The notes: generated by a model from the letters alone, not told the origin. A DNA stretch of 47,436 bases from Actinomycetota bacterium (GCA_021323695.1 JAJPKN010000051.1:1-47436), one strand, 5' to 3'; numbered from the stretch's first letter, positions 7,054 to 15,180 are shown. Translations and numbers: made by a program.

Positions 7054-8346
7054 TCAGCCGTACAAAGAGGTGGTCGAAGTGGTGCTGGCCGGTGGCGCGG
7101 TCGTGGTGGTGGCGGGCGCCGATGCCGGGGGGGTCTGGTGTGCCAAGGAGAGCAGCGCCCCGGTACTGCTGACCGGTTCGAAGGTGCCCCCGAACGCTGT
7201 TGTGCCCGCGCCGGCGGTTGAGGGGGCAAGGCCCTTGAAGAACAGGTACAGGGCGTGGCCCTTGTAGGTGACCTGGAAGCTCCCGTCCGGTCGCTGGGCC
7301 ACGCCGAGGTAGGTGGCGTTGACCCCAGTGCCCGCCAGCGGTGGTTCGGTGGTGAGCACGGGCGGCCAGGCAACGGCGCAGCGGCCGGTGCAGGCCTTCC
7401 CAGTGAAGCCGTAAACCGTCGCCGATGCGCCCCCGGCTCCGCTCAGGGCCAGGATGTTGCCTTGCGCTGAGTGCTCGGCGTTCAGCTTGGCGGCACCGGG
7501 GTTGGGGAACCCGCTGGGCGACACCGTGTACCAGACGCCGTCGACGGGCTGGGCTATTACCCCCTCTCCGTCCGTGGCGCTCGGCGGTGTGGTGGAGCCC
7601 AGGTCCTTGGTGAACAGGCGCAGCCTCTTACCCCCATAAGTCACCTGGTAAGTGCCGTCCGCCAGGCGTAGCAAGCCGAGCAGCGACTTGTCCACCCCCG
7701 GCCCGGCCAGAGCAGGGCCGCTGGAGAGCAGCGGTGGCCAGAACGCCTGGCATGCGCCCTGGCACGGGCTTGAGGTGGCCGTCTCCGACGACAGGGTGTA
7801 GAGGCTCCGCACCTTGCCGAAGGCGCTCAGCGTGCCCAGGGCCAGGCCCTCGGGTGTCAGTTCGACCGTCACCGTCGCCCGCCCGGGCGCGGGGCGGCCC
7901 GCGGGCGAGACCAGGTACCAGACGCCACCGAAGGACGTGACGTCCTCGCCGTTTGCCTGGCCGGCAGCAGCGTCTTTGAGGAAATAGTAGAGCGGGTGCC
8001 CGTAGTAGGTGACCTGCTTGCCAACTCCGGGGCGGTTGGTGACGCCGAGCTCTTTCGCGTTGACGCCCGGGCCCGCGCTCGGGGGGCCGCTGGTCGCCAA
8101 AAGGGCTGGCCAGAACTCCTGGCAGGTGGCCGACACGCAGGCCGTGGCCGGGGACGAGTCCCCGCTGAACATGTAGAGCGACAGCCCGTTGGCTCCGACC
8201 AGGGCCTGGCCTTCGGCGGTGAGCCTGGTGGAGACCGTCACGCTGGCAGCTGAGGCCGCCGGGGCCAACAACGGCATTGCTGTCAACGAAGCGAGGGCAC
8301 AGCTGACGACCACACGGCTGAGGACCAAGGGGAGGCTCTTAGGCAT
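7054..8346 (-). CDS. Secreted protein with three COG4315-type repeats
   Basis: A 430-residue exported protein with a signal peptide at 1-34 (ending PAASAAS). Three copies of the secreted-repeat domain seen in COG4315/PF03640 proteins follow, at about 47-148, 168-277 and 298-393. Each copy has a GLSLYMF-like opening, a Cys pair (70/75, 195/199, 319/323), an (E/A)FWPxLL segment, a G-V-(D/N) element, a VTYxGxxLxxF(L/T/F)KD motif and a closing W-Y-x-V-S-P. The tail (405-430) is Thr/Pro/Ala-rich, like a cell-wall or surface linker. The family's function is not known. The start is ATG 8346, because the frame extends upstream only as an Arg-rich shadow. It is transcribed divergently from the BNR-repeat protein. 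Confidence 0.85.
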   Translation of the reverse strand: MPKSLPLVLSRVVVSCALASLTAMPLLAPAASAASVTVSTRLTAEGQALVGANGLSLYMFSGDSSPATACVSATCQEFWPALLATSGPPSAGPGVNAKELGVTNRPGVGKQVTYYGHPLYYFLKDAAAGQANGEDVTSFGGVWYLVSPAGRPAPGRATVTVELTPEGLALGTLSAFGKVRSLYTLSSETATSSPCQGACQAFWPPLLSSGPALAGPGVDKSLLGLLRLADGTYQVTYGGKRLRLFTKDLGSTTPPSATDGEGVIAQPVDGVWYTVSPSGFPNPGAAKLNAEHSAQGNILALSGAGGASATVYGFTGKACTGRCAVAWPPVLTTEPPLAGTGVNATYLGVAQRPDGSFQVTYKGHALYLFFKGLAPSTAGAGTTAFGGTFEPVSSTGALLSLAHQTPPASAPATTTTAPPASTTSTTSLYG

Positions 8347-8410
8347 ACCTATGGTTACGAACGGGCGGCCTCGGCGGATTGGCCTTGCCCGAGACAGGCT
8401 CCGGAAGGCC

Positions 8411-8550
8411 CGACAGGCCCTGGGCCCAGTGGCCGGTAGCGGGGAGCTGGCCAGGAGGTCGCCGCCACCGGCCGCGCCGCCCCGGACAGGCCCTGGGCCA
8501 ATGGCTGGTGGGGAGCCCCCGAAGCGGCGGCCAGGGACGGCCCTGGGCCT
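8411..8550. repeat. Imperfect direct repeats in a divergent intergenic region
   Basis: A unit beginning GACAGGCCCTGGGCC occurs near 8411 and again near 8483. Each copy is followed by a related A(G)TGGC(C/T)GGT and GGGGAG stretch, and a third shorter GGCCCTGGGCC is near 8540. The block fills most of the 260-bp gap between the two divergent secreted-protein genes, which must also hold both promoters. No clear -35/-10 pair is visible. Confidence 0.45.
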
Positions 8551-8606
8551 GTAGTAGCCTCGCGGTGCCCGGCCTTGGCCGCCGAGGCGTCCCGAGGAGC
8601 CCCAAC

Positions 8607-10454
8607 ATGACCACGACGAGGCCCCGCCGCCTACCCGAGGTCGCTGCCGCCTGCCTCGTTGCCAGTTTGCTGGCCACCGCTGGAGGGCAGGCCGCTGTGG
8701 CGTCGGCCTTGGCGCCTGGGCCAGTGCCTGCCGGTTTCGAGCCCGCTTCGGCCGACTTTGTCTCCAGCGACGTCGGTTTCGTGCTCGGGACCGCCCCCTG
8801 CGCCCATGGCCCCTGCACTGCGCTCGTTGCCACCTACGACAGTGGCCAGAGCTGGGCCGGGCTGCCGGCACCCAAAGTCCCTTTGCAGGAGCTGGAACCT
8901 GCCAGCCCATCGGCCGTGGGCCAGGTGACCTTCGCCAGCCCCGCCGACGGCTGGGCGTGGGGGCCTGGGCTGTGGTACACGGCCGACGGCGGCGAGACAT
9001 GGGGCCGTCCCAGCCTGGCCGTGCCTGCGCCGGGGGCCGCTGCCGACGTGCTGAGCCTCCAGGCTGCGGGGGGCTACGCCTACGCCCTGGTCACCAGCTG
9101 GGCCGGTAGGTACGGCCCCGCCTCTGTGCTCCTGGAACGTTCACCGCTCGGCTCGGGGCAGTGGAGCCCGCTCAGCTCCATGTCGGGCCGGCTCGGCCCG
9201 ATGGCCTGGTACGGGAGCGCTGGCTGGGTGGTGAAGGCACCGGCGCACCCCGGCCAGGGGCCTGAGCAGATCTGGCGGACGGCTGACGCGGGTGCCACCT
9301 GGGCCCGCCTCCCTGACCCCTGCTACCAGCCCGCCCAGGGCATTGACGTGGCGGGCCTAGCCGCCGTCTCTGCCAGCCACCTCTTCGAGCTGTGCGCCGG
9401 CAACCCGGGGGCAGGGTCGGAGGCCAAGGAGCTTTTGGCTTCGGCCGACGGCGGCGCCACTGCCCACCTGGTCGGCAAGCTCCCCCTCGGTGGCCTCGTT
9501 GCCGGGGTCGCGGCTCAGGGCTCGCAGGACGTTTTGGTGGCTGCCAGCTCGGGCGCCGGGTTCCTCTACAGCTCCACCGACGGGGGCAGGTCCTGGCGCA
9601 CCAGCATGCTCGACGACGGGGGGGCAGGGCTCTCCGACTTGTCTTACCCTGCTTATGACCTCGCGGTGGTGGTCGACGGCCGGCCTGGCGAGCAAGAGGC
9701 CTTCCCCGACCGGGTCTTGGTCACCAACAGCGGGGGTTACAGCTGGGGCCCCCTCAGCATCGGCCCCAGGCGGGCGGTCTTGGCCGGGCCGGGCGCGGTG
9801 TGGGCCAAGGCGCCCCGGTACCAAGTTACCGACGCTCAGGCCTGCGGGCTTCTCTCCCCTCGCCACCAGCCACCAGGGGCGCAGGCAGCTTGTGTGGGCA
9901 AATTGATGCGCGCCCAGGGCGCCTCGGCGGCCGCGGTGGCCTACTTCGACGCCACCTGGTCCTACCTGATCGGCTACGTGCCCGCCGGGCGCCTGGCCGT
10001 TGGCTACACGCTGAGCGCGACGCCCATGGACTGCGGGTGCTTCGGCTACGTGCTGCTGGGCGGGCAGTACCCGGGCACCTCGCCGCCCGGGCCGGCGTTG
10101 GCCAGTCCCGTCTATGCAGGCTTGCTCAAGGCGTACCCGGGGCTCATGGCGGGCCCGGGCCGCCCTCCTTTCGTCGAGTCAGCCCGGCCGGGCCCGGGCG
10201 GGGGCGAGGAGCTCGTCTTCCAGTTCCCCCTTGACAATGTCTGCGACGCATGCTCCACCCCCTACCGTGCCCGCGTGGCGGAGCTGTTCTCGGCCTACGG
10301 CGCCTACCTTGGCTCCACCACCCAAGGCCCCTGCCTGGGCCAGCTGGCAACCGGGGGCGCGGCCGCGGTGGGCGCGGCCACCGGGGACGGGGCGGCCAGG
10401 GCCACTGTCCCTGAGCCAGCCTGCCCCCGTCCGCTCGCAGGGCCACCCCTATAG
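8607..10454 (+). CDS. Secreted BNR/Asp-box beta-propeller protein
   Basis: A 615-residue protein with a signal peptide at 1-35. At least five Asp-box (BNR) repeats of the S-x-D-x-G-x-(T/S)-W type follow: YDSGQSWAGL, TADGGETWGR, TADAGATWAR, STDGGRSWRT and TNSGGYSWGP. They imply a sialidase/Ycf48-like beta-propeller over about residues 45-400. The last 200 residues form a separate Cys-rich region (ACGLL, AACVG, DCGCFGY, NVCDACSTPY, GPCLG) that I do not recognise. The ATG at 8607 has GAGGAG 7 nt upstream, so the frame before it is not coding. No sialidase catalytic Arg triad is evident, and a binding or structural role is more likely. Confidence 0.8.
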   Translation: MTTTRPRRLPEVAAACLVASLLATAGGQAAVASALAPGPVPAGFEPASADFVSSDVGFVLGTAPCAHGPCTALVATYDSGQSWAGLPAPKVPLQELEPASPSAVGQVTFASPADGWAWGPGLWYTADGGETWGRPSLAVPAPGAAADVLSLQAAGGYAYALVTSWAGRYGPASVLLERSPLGSGQWSPLSSMSGRLGPMAWYGSAGWVVKAPAHPGQGPEQIWRTADAGATWARLPDPCYQPAQGIDVAGLAAVSASHLFELCAGNPGAGSEAKELLASADGGATAHLVGKLPLGGLVAGVAAQGSQDVLVAASSGAGFLYSSTDGGRSWRTSMLDDGGAGLSDLSYPAYDLAVVVDGRPGEQEAFPDRVLVTNSGGYSWGPLSIGPRRAVLAGPGAVWAKAPRYQVTDAQACGLLSPRHQPPGAQAACVGKLMRAQGASAAAVAYFDATWSYLIGYVPAGRLAVGYTLSATPMDCGCFGYVLLGGQYPGTSPPGPALASPVYAGLLKAYPGLMAGPGRPPFVESARPGPGGGEELVFQFPLDNVCDACSTPYRARVAELFSAYGAYLGSTTQGPCLGQLATGGAAAVGAATGDGAARATVPEPACPRPLAGPPL

Positions 10455-10539
10455 CCCCTGGCCCATCCCGGCCCGGTCAGCTACTGTGTGGTGCCAGGTG
10501 GCCGGTTGAGGGCCACCGGGCCCGACCCGTGGAGGACAG

Positions 10540-10662
10540 ATGCCTGAGATCTCGGGCTACCAGCGCCGCGGCTTGGCGGTCACCAGCTTGGGCCGCCCCG
10601 CCGCCTTGCGGGCGGGAGCCCTTCGCCCCAATGCCCATGCCGGCCCCTTGGCGGCGAGCTGA
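10540..10662 (+). CDS. Possible 40-residue ORF with strong ribosome-binding site
   Basis: ATG 10540 is preceded by GGAGG with a 4-nt spacer (ggaggacag), stronger than many real genes here. The product MPEISGYQRRGLAVTSLGRP... ends at TGA 10662, 12 nt before the cupin GTG at 10675. It could be a leader or a small protein coupled to the cupin. The Arg/Ala-rich composition makes a chance ORF equally possible. Confidence 0.25.
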   Translation: MPEISGYQRRGLAVTSLGRPAALRAGALRPNAHAGPLAAS

Positions 10663-10674
10663 GGTGGCCCCGAA

Positions 10675-11229
10675 GTGCAGGATGCCCCCGGTCCGGGCCC
10701 AGGTAAGGGCGTGAGCGTCGGGCCACCGGCTCGGCTGGTTGTGGGGCCGGGTGAGGGGCCCAGCGTCGACCTCGGTGGCCTGGGCGTGGTCTTCAAGGTC
10801 TGGGGAGAGGCTACGGGCGGGGCGCTGTCGGTCGTGGAGCACCCCATGGAGGCCAGGCGCCTGGTCCCGCCGCACGTCCACGAGGCCGAGGACGAGCTGT
10901 CCTACGTGCTGGAGGGGACCTTTGGGGTGCGCGTGGGCGAGCTCGAGGCTCTGGCCGGGCCCGGGAGCTACATCTACAAGCCCAAGGGGATCCTGCACAC
11001 CTTTTGGAACCCGACCGACGCCCCAGCCCGGCTGATCGAGCTGATCTTCCCTGCTGGCTTCGAGCACTTCTTCGAGTCCCTGGGCCCGGTCAACGCCTCC
11101 CCAGGCGACCCCGCCGACCTACAGCGCCAGCGCGAGGACCTGGGCCGGCGCTACCGTCTTGGTTTCGACCCGGGCTGGGTGGACGACTTGAAGGCCCGTT
11201 ACGGGCTTAGGCTGCTGGGCGAGCCCTGA
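10675..11229 (+). CDS. Cupin-domain protein
   Basis: A single-domain cupin of about 170-184 residues. Cupin motif 1 is present as PPHVHEAEDELSYVLEGTF, giving the two His and one Glu metal ligands. Motif 2 (YKPKGILHTFWNPTD) supplies the third His. It is similar in layout to small dioxygenase-like or quercetinase-like cupins, but the substrate cannot be told. The GTG at 10675 or the GTG at 10711 (VSVGPPARL) could be the start; neither has a clear Shine-Dalgarno. It lies 18 nt upstream of the hydrolase-LuxR gene, so the two probably form an operon. Confidence 0.85.
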   Translation: MQDAPGPGPGKGVSVGPPARLVVGPGEGPSVDLGGLGVVFKVWGEATGGALSVVEHPMEARRLVPPHVHEAEDELSYVLEGTFGVRVGELEALAGPGSYIYKPKGILHTFWNPTDAPARLIELIFPAGFEHFFESLGPVNASPGDPADLQRQREDLGRRYRLGFDPGWVDDLKARYGLRLLGEP

Positions 11230-11247
11230 CCGGCTGTCTTGCCCTCG

Positions 11248-12285
11248 ATGGCAGTGGACCGCTCCCGGGGGGTCACCCAAGGCAAGGTGCACATCGCCTA
11301 CGAGGTGATCGGCTCTGGGCCCGAAACCCTGGTGGTAGTTCCGGCATGGGTGAGCCATCTCGACTACGACTGGCAAACGCCTGAGATCCGGGCCTTTTAC
11401 GAAGCCCTCGCCCGCGGCCGGCGGGTGGTCCGCTACGACCGCCGGGGCAGCGGGCTGTCCGAGCGGGCCGTCAGCGCCGAGGACTGCACGCCCGAGGCGC
11501 GCATGGCTGACTGCCTGGCGGTCCTCGACGCCGTGGGGGTGGCCCGGGCGTCAGTCCTCGCCACCTCCGGGGGTGGGGCGGCAGCCATCACCCTGACCGT
11601 CGCTCGTCCCGAACGGGTTGCCAAGCTCGTCCTCTACGGCTGCTATGCCCGCCTGCTCGCCGCGCCCGACTACCCGATCGGCCGGAGCGACGAACGCCCC
11701 AAGGCGCTGACCAGCCTGGTGCGCTCGGAGTGGGGGCTGGGGTCGCGGGTCCTGGCGGACGTGTTCATACCCGAGGCGGACCCAGCCAGGGTGGCCTGGT
11801 TCACCACCTACCAGCGCATCGCCGCGACCGCAGAGGTGGCTGTCACCTACCTCGAGGCGGACTACGCCATCGACGTGCGGCCGCTACTGGGCCAGGTGGC
11901 CTGCCCGGTGCTCGTCCTGCACCGCCGCCAGGAGCACATGATCCCCTTCCCTCAAGGCGAGTACCTGGCTGCTCACATGAGCGGTGCCCGGTTCCAGCCC
12001 CTAGAAGGCGAGCACCACATCCCCTACCTGGGCGACAGCCGCGCGCTGGTCGATGCCGTGGAGCGCTTCCTCGCTCCGCCGGGAGCACCGGCCAGGGCCC
12101 TCAGCCCCCGGGAGATCGAGGTCCTCAAGCTGGTCGCCGACGGGCTGGCCAACCGGGACATCGCCGCCCGTCTGGGGGTAGGCGAGGCCACCGTGGCCCG
12201 CCACCTGGCCAACATCTTTGCCAAGACGGCCACGACGGGCCGGGCCGGGGCAGTCGCTTTCGGCCTCCGCCAACAGCTGATCTGA
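11248..12285 (+). CDS. Alpha/beta hydrolase fused to a LuxR-type HTH
   Basis: A 345-residue protein. Residues 12-270 form an alpha/beta hydrolase with a YDRRGSGLS segment (63-71), nucleophile Ser107 in an A-T-S-G-G elbow, and a C-terminal GEHHIPYLGD supplying the His. Residues about 280-345 are a LuxR/GerE helix-turn-helix (LSPREIEVLKLVADGLANRD and VGEATVARHLANIF). Such fusions are regulators that use the hydrolase fold to sense or process a small molecule, or ligand-controlled enzymes; which applies is unknown. ATG 11248 is preferred over the in-frame TTG at 11239. The cupin lies just upstream and may act on the same compound. Confidence 0.88.
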   Translation: MAVDRSRGVTQGKVHIAYEVIGSGPETLVVVPAWVSHLDYDWQTPEIRAFYEALARGRRVVRYDRRGSGLSERAVSAEDCTPEARMADCLAVLDAVGVARASVLATSGGGAAAITLTVARPERVAKLVLYGCYARLLAAPDYPIGRSDERPKALTSLVRSEWGLGSRVLADVFIPEADPARVAWFTTYQRIAATAEVAVTYLEADYAIDVRPLLGQVACPVLVLHRRQEHMIPFPQGEYLAAHMSGARFQPLEGEHHIPYLGDSRALVDAVERFLAPPGAPARALSPREIEVLKLVADGLANRDIAARLGVGEATVARHLANIFAKTATTGRAGAVAFGLRQQLI

Positions 12286-12417
12286 ACCATGCAGAGCCGG
12301 CCACTGCCCAGTGGCCCAAACGCGCGATGCGCAGGTCCCCGGCCTTTGCCCATAGTTGTCAATGTCAAGGCCGCTGAGCTGAGGGCAGCTCCCGTACCGA
12401 GGAGGACAGAGCGCACG

Positions 12418-12960
12418 ATGGCCACTTTGCAGGTTTTCCCCCCCAGCGCGGACAACGAGGCGCTGTTCGCCGAGATCCCTGGCCTGCGCCAGACGCCGGT
12501 CCCCGTAGTTGCCTTCGACGGTGCCGGGCCCGACGGCAGCCTGGGACCGGAGGCGGCCGGGGCAGTGCTGGTGCTGCACATGACCATGGTCGACGAGGAG
12601 CGCACCCAGGCGTTCTGGCGCCAGGTGGCCCTCACCTGCAAGGCTGCCTCGCAGGCCAAGGGCTTCATCAGGTTGATCGCCTTCTTCGACGGCCTGGCCA
12701 ATTGGGCCCTGGGCTTCTGGCGAACGGTAGAGGACGCGCAAGCCTTCGCCCGGAGCAGCGCCCACAGCGCCGCTATCGCCGAGATGCACGAGAAGAACTT
12801 CGAGTACATGCACTTCGCCGGCCTTTACCGCCCAGTTGAACGGCGCCCCCGCCATGCCTACTGCGAACGTTGTGGGGCGGAGGTCGTCATGCCGCAAGAG
12901 GCATGCCCCTCGTGCGGGAACCAGTTCGCCGACGTCTTCCGCCTTCAGGCAGCTCACTGA
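12418..12960 (+). CDS. Unknown protein: dimeric-barrel-like domain plus zinc ribbon
   Basis: A 180-residue protein starting at ATG 12418, with GAGGAGG about 10 nt upstream. Residues 45-135 (VLVLHMTMVDEERTQAFWRQ, GFIRLIAFFDG, WRTVEDAQAFARS) look like an antibiotic-monooxygenase or heme-degrading-type alpha+beta barrel. The C-terminus is a four-Cys zinc ribbon with CERCG (Cys149, Cys152) and CPSCG (Cys163, Cys166). I do not recognise the combination as a named family. The 132-bp gap before it shows nothing but the ribosome-binding site. It lies downstream of the hydrolase-LuxR gene but may have its own promoter. Confidence 0.7.
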   Translation: MATLQVFPPSADNEALFAEIPGLRQTPVPVVAFDGAGPDGSLGPEAAGAVLVLHMTMVDEERTQAFWRQVALTCKAASQAKGFIRLIAFFDGLANWALGFWRTVEDAQAFARSSAHSAAIAEMHEKNFEYMHFAGLYRPVERRPRHAYCERCGAEVVMPQEACPSCGNQFADVFRLQAAH

Positions 12961-12980
12961 TGCCAACAAAGCGCGGGGCT

Positions 12981-13054
12981 GTCAGCTGCTCGGGGGCCGG
13001 TCAGCTGCTCGGGGGCCGGTCAGCTGCTCGGGGGCCGGTCAGCTGCCCGGGAGG
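12981..13054. repeat. 19-bp tandem repeat, 3.9 copies
   Basis: GTCAGCTGCTCGGGGGCCG occurs three times head to tail (12981-12999, 13000-13018, 13019-13037). A fourth, diverged partial copy follows (13038-13054). The fourth copy contains the PAP2 stop codon, so the array is the 3' flank of that gene. It lies between two convergent genes. Exact copies mean recent slippage and likely length variation between strains. Confidence 0.9.
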
Positions 13055-13791
13055 CGGGCTGGGGGCCCAGGCAAGCGGAGGCCGGCACGCACGTCGTCCC
13101 ATCCCAGCCAAAAGAGGGCTAGAGCCACGACGGTCCCCCAGGCGACGCCGATGGCCCAGCCGAAGACCACGTCGCTGAACCAGTGCACCCCGAGCACCAA
13201 GCGGGTGTCGGCCACGAACAGCGACCCGGCGAACGCCACCGCCAGCGCCGGCCACCAATGCCGGCGCCACAGCGTGAGGCCCACGGCCAGGGCGAACAGG
13301 ACGGCGGTGACCGCCACCGAGTGCCCCGAGGGGAACGAGTAGCTGGTCTCGTGGACCCCCGGGACCGCACCCGGGGCAGGGTAGTTGGCGGTCGGCGGGC
13401 GGTGGCGCAGGATGACCTCGCGGACCACGAAGACCTGGAACTCGCCGCCGATGTAAGCCGCGAACGGCAGCAACCCCCGGGGCGTCCGCAGGGCTGCCAG
13501 CAGGACCAGGCTCAGTACCGCGGTCTCGACCCCGAGGGGCAGCGCGTCGAGGTAGGTGGCAACGAACTTCGAGGTCCCGACCAATGGGCCTCGGTGGTGG
13601 ACGAACCAGCGCTCCACCGTCCCGTCCCAACCCTGGATGGGCCCACCACCGTGGCGGCCGACGACCAGCAAGCCGACCAAGAGGCCGATGGCGAAAAGGA
13701 CAGCCGCGGCGGCGAGCAGGGCGGCAACGGCACCCCACAGCCGGCTGCCAGCGCCCGCGCCCATGAGGCCCTGTTGCCGGTGGGCTGCCAT
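13039..13791 (-). CDS. PAP2-family membrane phosphatase
   Basis: An integral-membrane phosphatase of about 250 residues with five to six hydrophobic segments. The three PAP2 motifs are visible: the Arg-rich REVILRHRPP, then SYSFPSGHSVAVTA with the catalytic His, then RLVLGVHWFSDVVFGW with the second His. It probably dephosphorylates undecaprenyl pyrophosphate or a phosphatidic-acid-like lipid. The frame is open to 13920, but the extra 43 residues are Gly/Pro/Arg-rich; ATG 13791 leads into the first helix after a short basic segment. It ends inside the 19-bp tandem repeat. The 257-bp gap upstream (13792-14048) shows no features. Confidence 0.88.
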   Translation of the reverse strand: MAAHRQQGLMGAGAGSRLWGAVAALLAAAAVLFAIGLLVGLLVVGRHGGGPIQGWDGTVERWFVHHRGPLVGTSKFVATYLDALPLGVETAVLSLVLLAALRTPRGLLPFAAYIGGEFQVFVVREVILRHRPPTANYPAPGAVPGVHETSYSFPSGHSVAVTAVLFALAVGLTLWRRHWWPALAVAFAGSLFVADTRLVLGVHWFSDVVFGWAIGVAWGTVVALALFWLGWDDVRAGLRLPGPPARLPGS

Positions 13792-14048
13792 GGGCCCCTG
13801 CCCGGTACTGGCCGGTGCCCCGCTCACTGGCTGCTGCCCACGCTTGCGGCCAGGCCCGTGTGGCCGGTTAGAACCCCTCGTTGGCCCCTTTCCCTTGGGC
13901 TGCCGACCCACCTCCAGCAACGCACCCCAGCAGCGTAGCGTGGGGAGCCGGCCGGTACCTCACCGTGGTAGCCACGCCGCATCTAGCGCAGGTATGGGGG
14001 CGGTCACAGCCGAGGGACGGGGCCCCGGCCCTGGCGGTCCCGGCTGGC

Positions 14049-14870
14049 TCAGGCGCCGCTGTCGAGGCCCGCCGGGCTGGCGCCGGGTGCGGCGAGGCCC
14101 AGGTGGCGACGGGCCCGCTCGGCCAGAGCGGCGGGGATGACGCTGTCAGGGTCGTGGAGGTGGCCGAGAGAGGCCTTGACGCCCACGAGGGCTTGGTAGA
14201 GGGGCGGGCAGGTAGCGCACTTGGCCAGGTGCGCTTCGAGCGCCGCCCGCCGGGGCGCGCCGAGCTCGCCGTCGATGTAGCTGGACACCATCCGGCGGGC
14301 CTCCCAGCAGGTGAGCGGCACGCCCTTGTTGGCGGCCCGCCGCTGAGCCTGTTGGGCCAGGGCGCTCACGAGGGCCATCCTTCCTCTCCGGATCCGTTGT
14401 TTGGCAGCGGGCAGCGATATGCCGAGGACGGTTGCCACCTCGGCTGCCGGCCAGCCCTCCGCGTCGTGGAGCACGACAGCGCTGCGGTAGTGGTGGGGCA
14501 GGTGGACGATGGCATCGCGCAGCTCGTCCGCCGACTCGGCCCGCTCGAGGACCTCATGGGCGTCGACGCTGTAGGCACCGTCCCGCCAGAGGGCCTCCAC
14601 GTCGTCGACGCTGAGCTCGTGGGAGGCATGACGGGCCCGGTCGACGGCAAGGTGGTAAAGCGCCCGGTGCATCCAGGTCCGCACGGACGCCTCGCCCCGG
14701 TACTGGCTGGCCCGCTCGAGGGCCCGCACGACGGTCTCGCCTACGAGGTCCTCGGCTTCAGCTTCGTTGGCCGTGATCGAGCGGGCGTAGCGGTAGAGCC
14801 CGGGCAGCTCTGCCGCTACCGAGGAGGCAAAGTCGTGGCCCCGGCGCCCGGTGGCTGCGTCGCTCACCAT
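14049..14870 (-). CDS. ECF sigma factor fused to a zinc-binding anti-sigma-like domain
   Basis: A 273-residue protein. Sigma region 2 spans about 20-82 (LYRYARSITANEAEAEDLVG and ASVRTWMHRALYHLAVDRAR). Region 4 spans about 115-165 (HYRSAVVLHDAEGWPAAEVA, VLGISLPAAKQRIRRGR). A zf-HC2 domain at 186-230 then follows in the same chain with Cys188, His214, Cys218 and Cys221 (AHLAKCATC). Normally zf-HC2 is the N-terminal part of a separate anti-sigma factor. Here it is tethered to the sigma factor and no separate membrane anti-sigma gene is adjacent. ATG 14870 is chosen; GTG 14903 is also in frame. The next gene upstream on the same strand is a DUF2892 membrane protein. Confidence 0.88.
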   Translation of the reverse strand: MVSDAATGRRGHDFASSVAAELPGLYRYARSITANEAEAEDLVGETVVRALERASQYRGEASVRTWMHRALYHLAVDRARHASHELSVDDVEALWRDGAYSVDAHEVLERAESADELRDAIVHLPHHYRSAVVLHDAEGWPAAEVATVLGISLPAAKQRIRRGRMALVSALAQQAQRRAANKGVPLTCWEARRMVSSYIDGELGAPRRAALEAHLAKCATCPPLYQALVGVKASLGHLHDPDSVIPAALAERARRHLGLAAPGASPAGLDSGA

Positions 14871-14928
14871 CCTGCCCAGTCTGCCCGGCCCATCGCCGGG
14901 CACCGGGGCCAGCTACTGGCCCCCGGCT

Positions 14929-15180
14929 TCAGGCTGCCCGGCGCAGGTGGAAGAGCTGGTGGCCACCGCCCTCCGCCTTGTGAGGGCCAAGTGTCCTTAT
15001 GCCGAGCAGGCTGTAGAGAGGGCAGTACCCGCTGGCGGCCGTGACCGCCATGATGGCTGCCACTGCCAGCAGCACGACCCCCCATGCCGTCGAAAAGCCC
15101 AGTACCCCGCTGCCGGCTACCGCTCCCGCCGCCACTACGCCCCGCAGGGCCCGGTCGGCTGTGGCCATGTTCTTTTTCAT
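14929..15180 (-). CDS. DUF2892 (YgaP-like) inner-membrane protein
   Basis: An 83-residue protein from ATG 15180, with GAGGAG 6 nt upstream. It starts MKKNMATADRALRGVVA and has two hydrophobic segments. The second ends in AASGYCPLYSLLGI, the Cys-containing signature of the DUF2892 family found next to rhodanese domains and in small membrane proteins. Function is unknown in the family; a role in sulfur or redox chemistry is only suggested. It lies 58 nt upstream of the sigma-fusion start and on the same strand. Confidence 0.8.
   Translation of the reverse strand: MKKNMATADRALRGVVAAGAVAGSGVLGFSTAWGVVLLAVAAIMAVTAASGYCPLYSLLGIRTLGPHKAEGGGHQLFHLRRAA

Noticed and set aside
7054..8346. Lipobox at Cys16 of the triple-repeat protein
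   Set aside because: VVSC lacks the usual small residue before Cys and lies inside the hydrophobic core; a later signal-peptidase I site fits better.
8347..9000. N-terminal extension of the triple-repeat secreted protein
   Set aside because: It is Arg/Pro-rich, antisense to the BNR gene, and would bury the signal peptide.
12001..12969. A 322-codon minus-strand frame opposite the LuxR part and the zinc-ribbon protein
   Set aside because: Both plus-strand proteins have clear motifs; the reverse frame has none.
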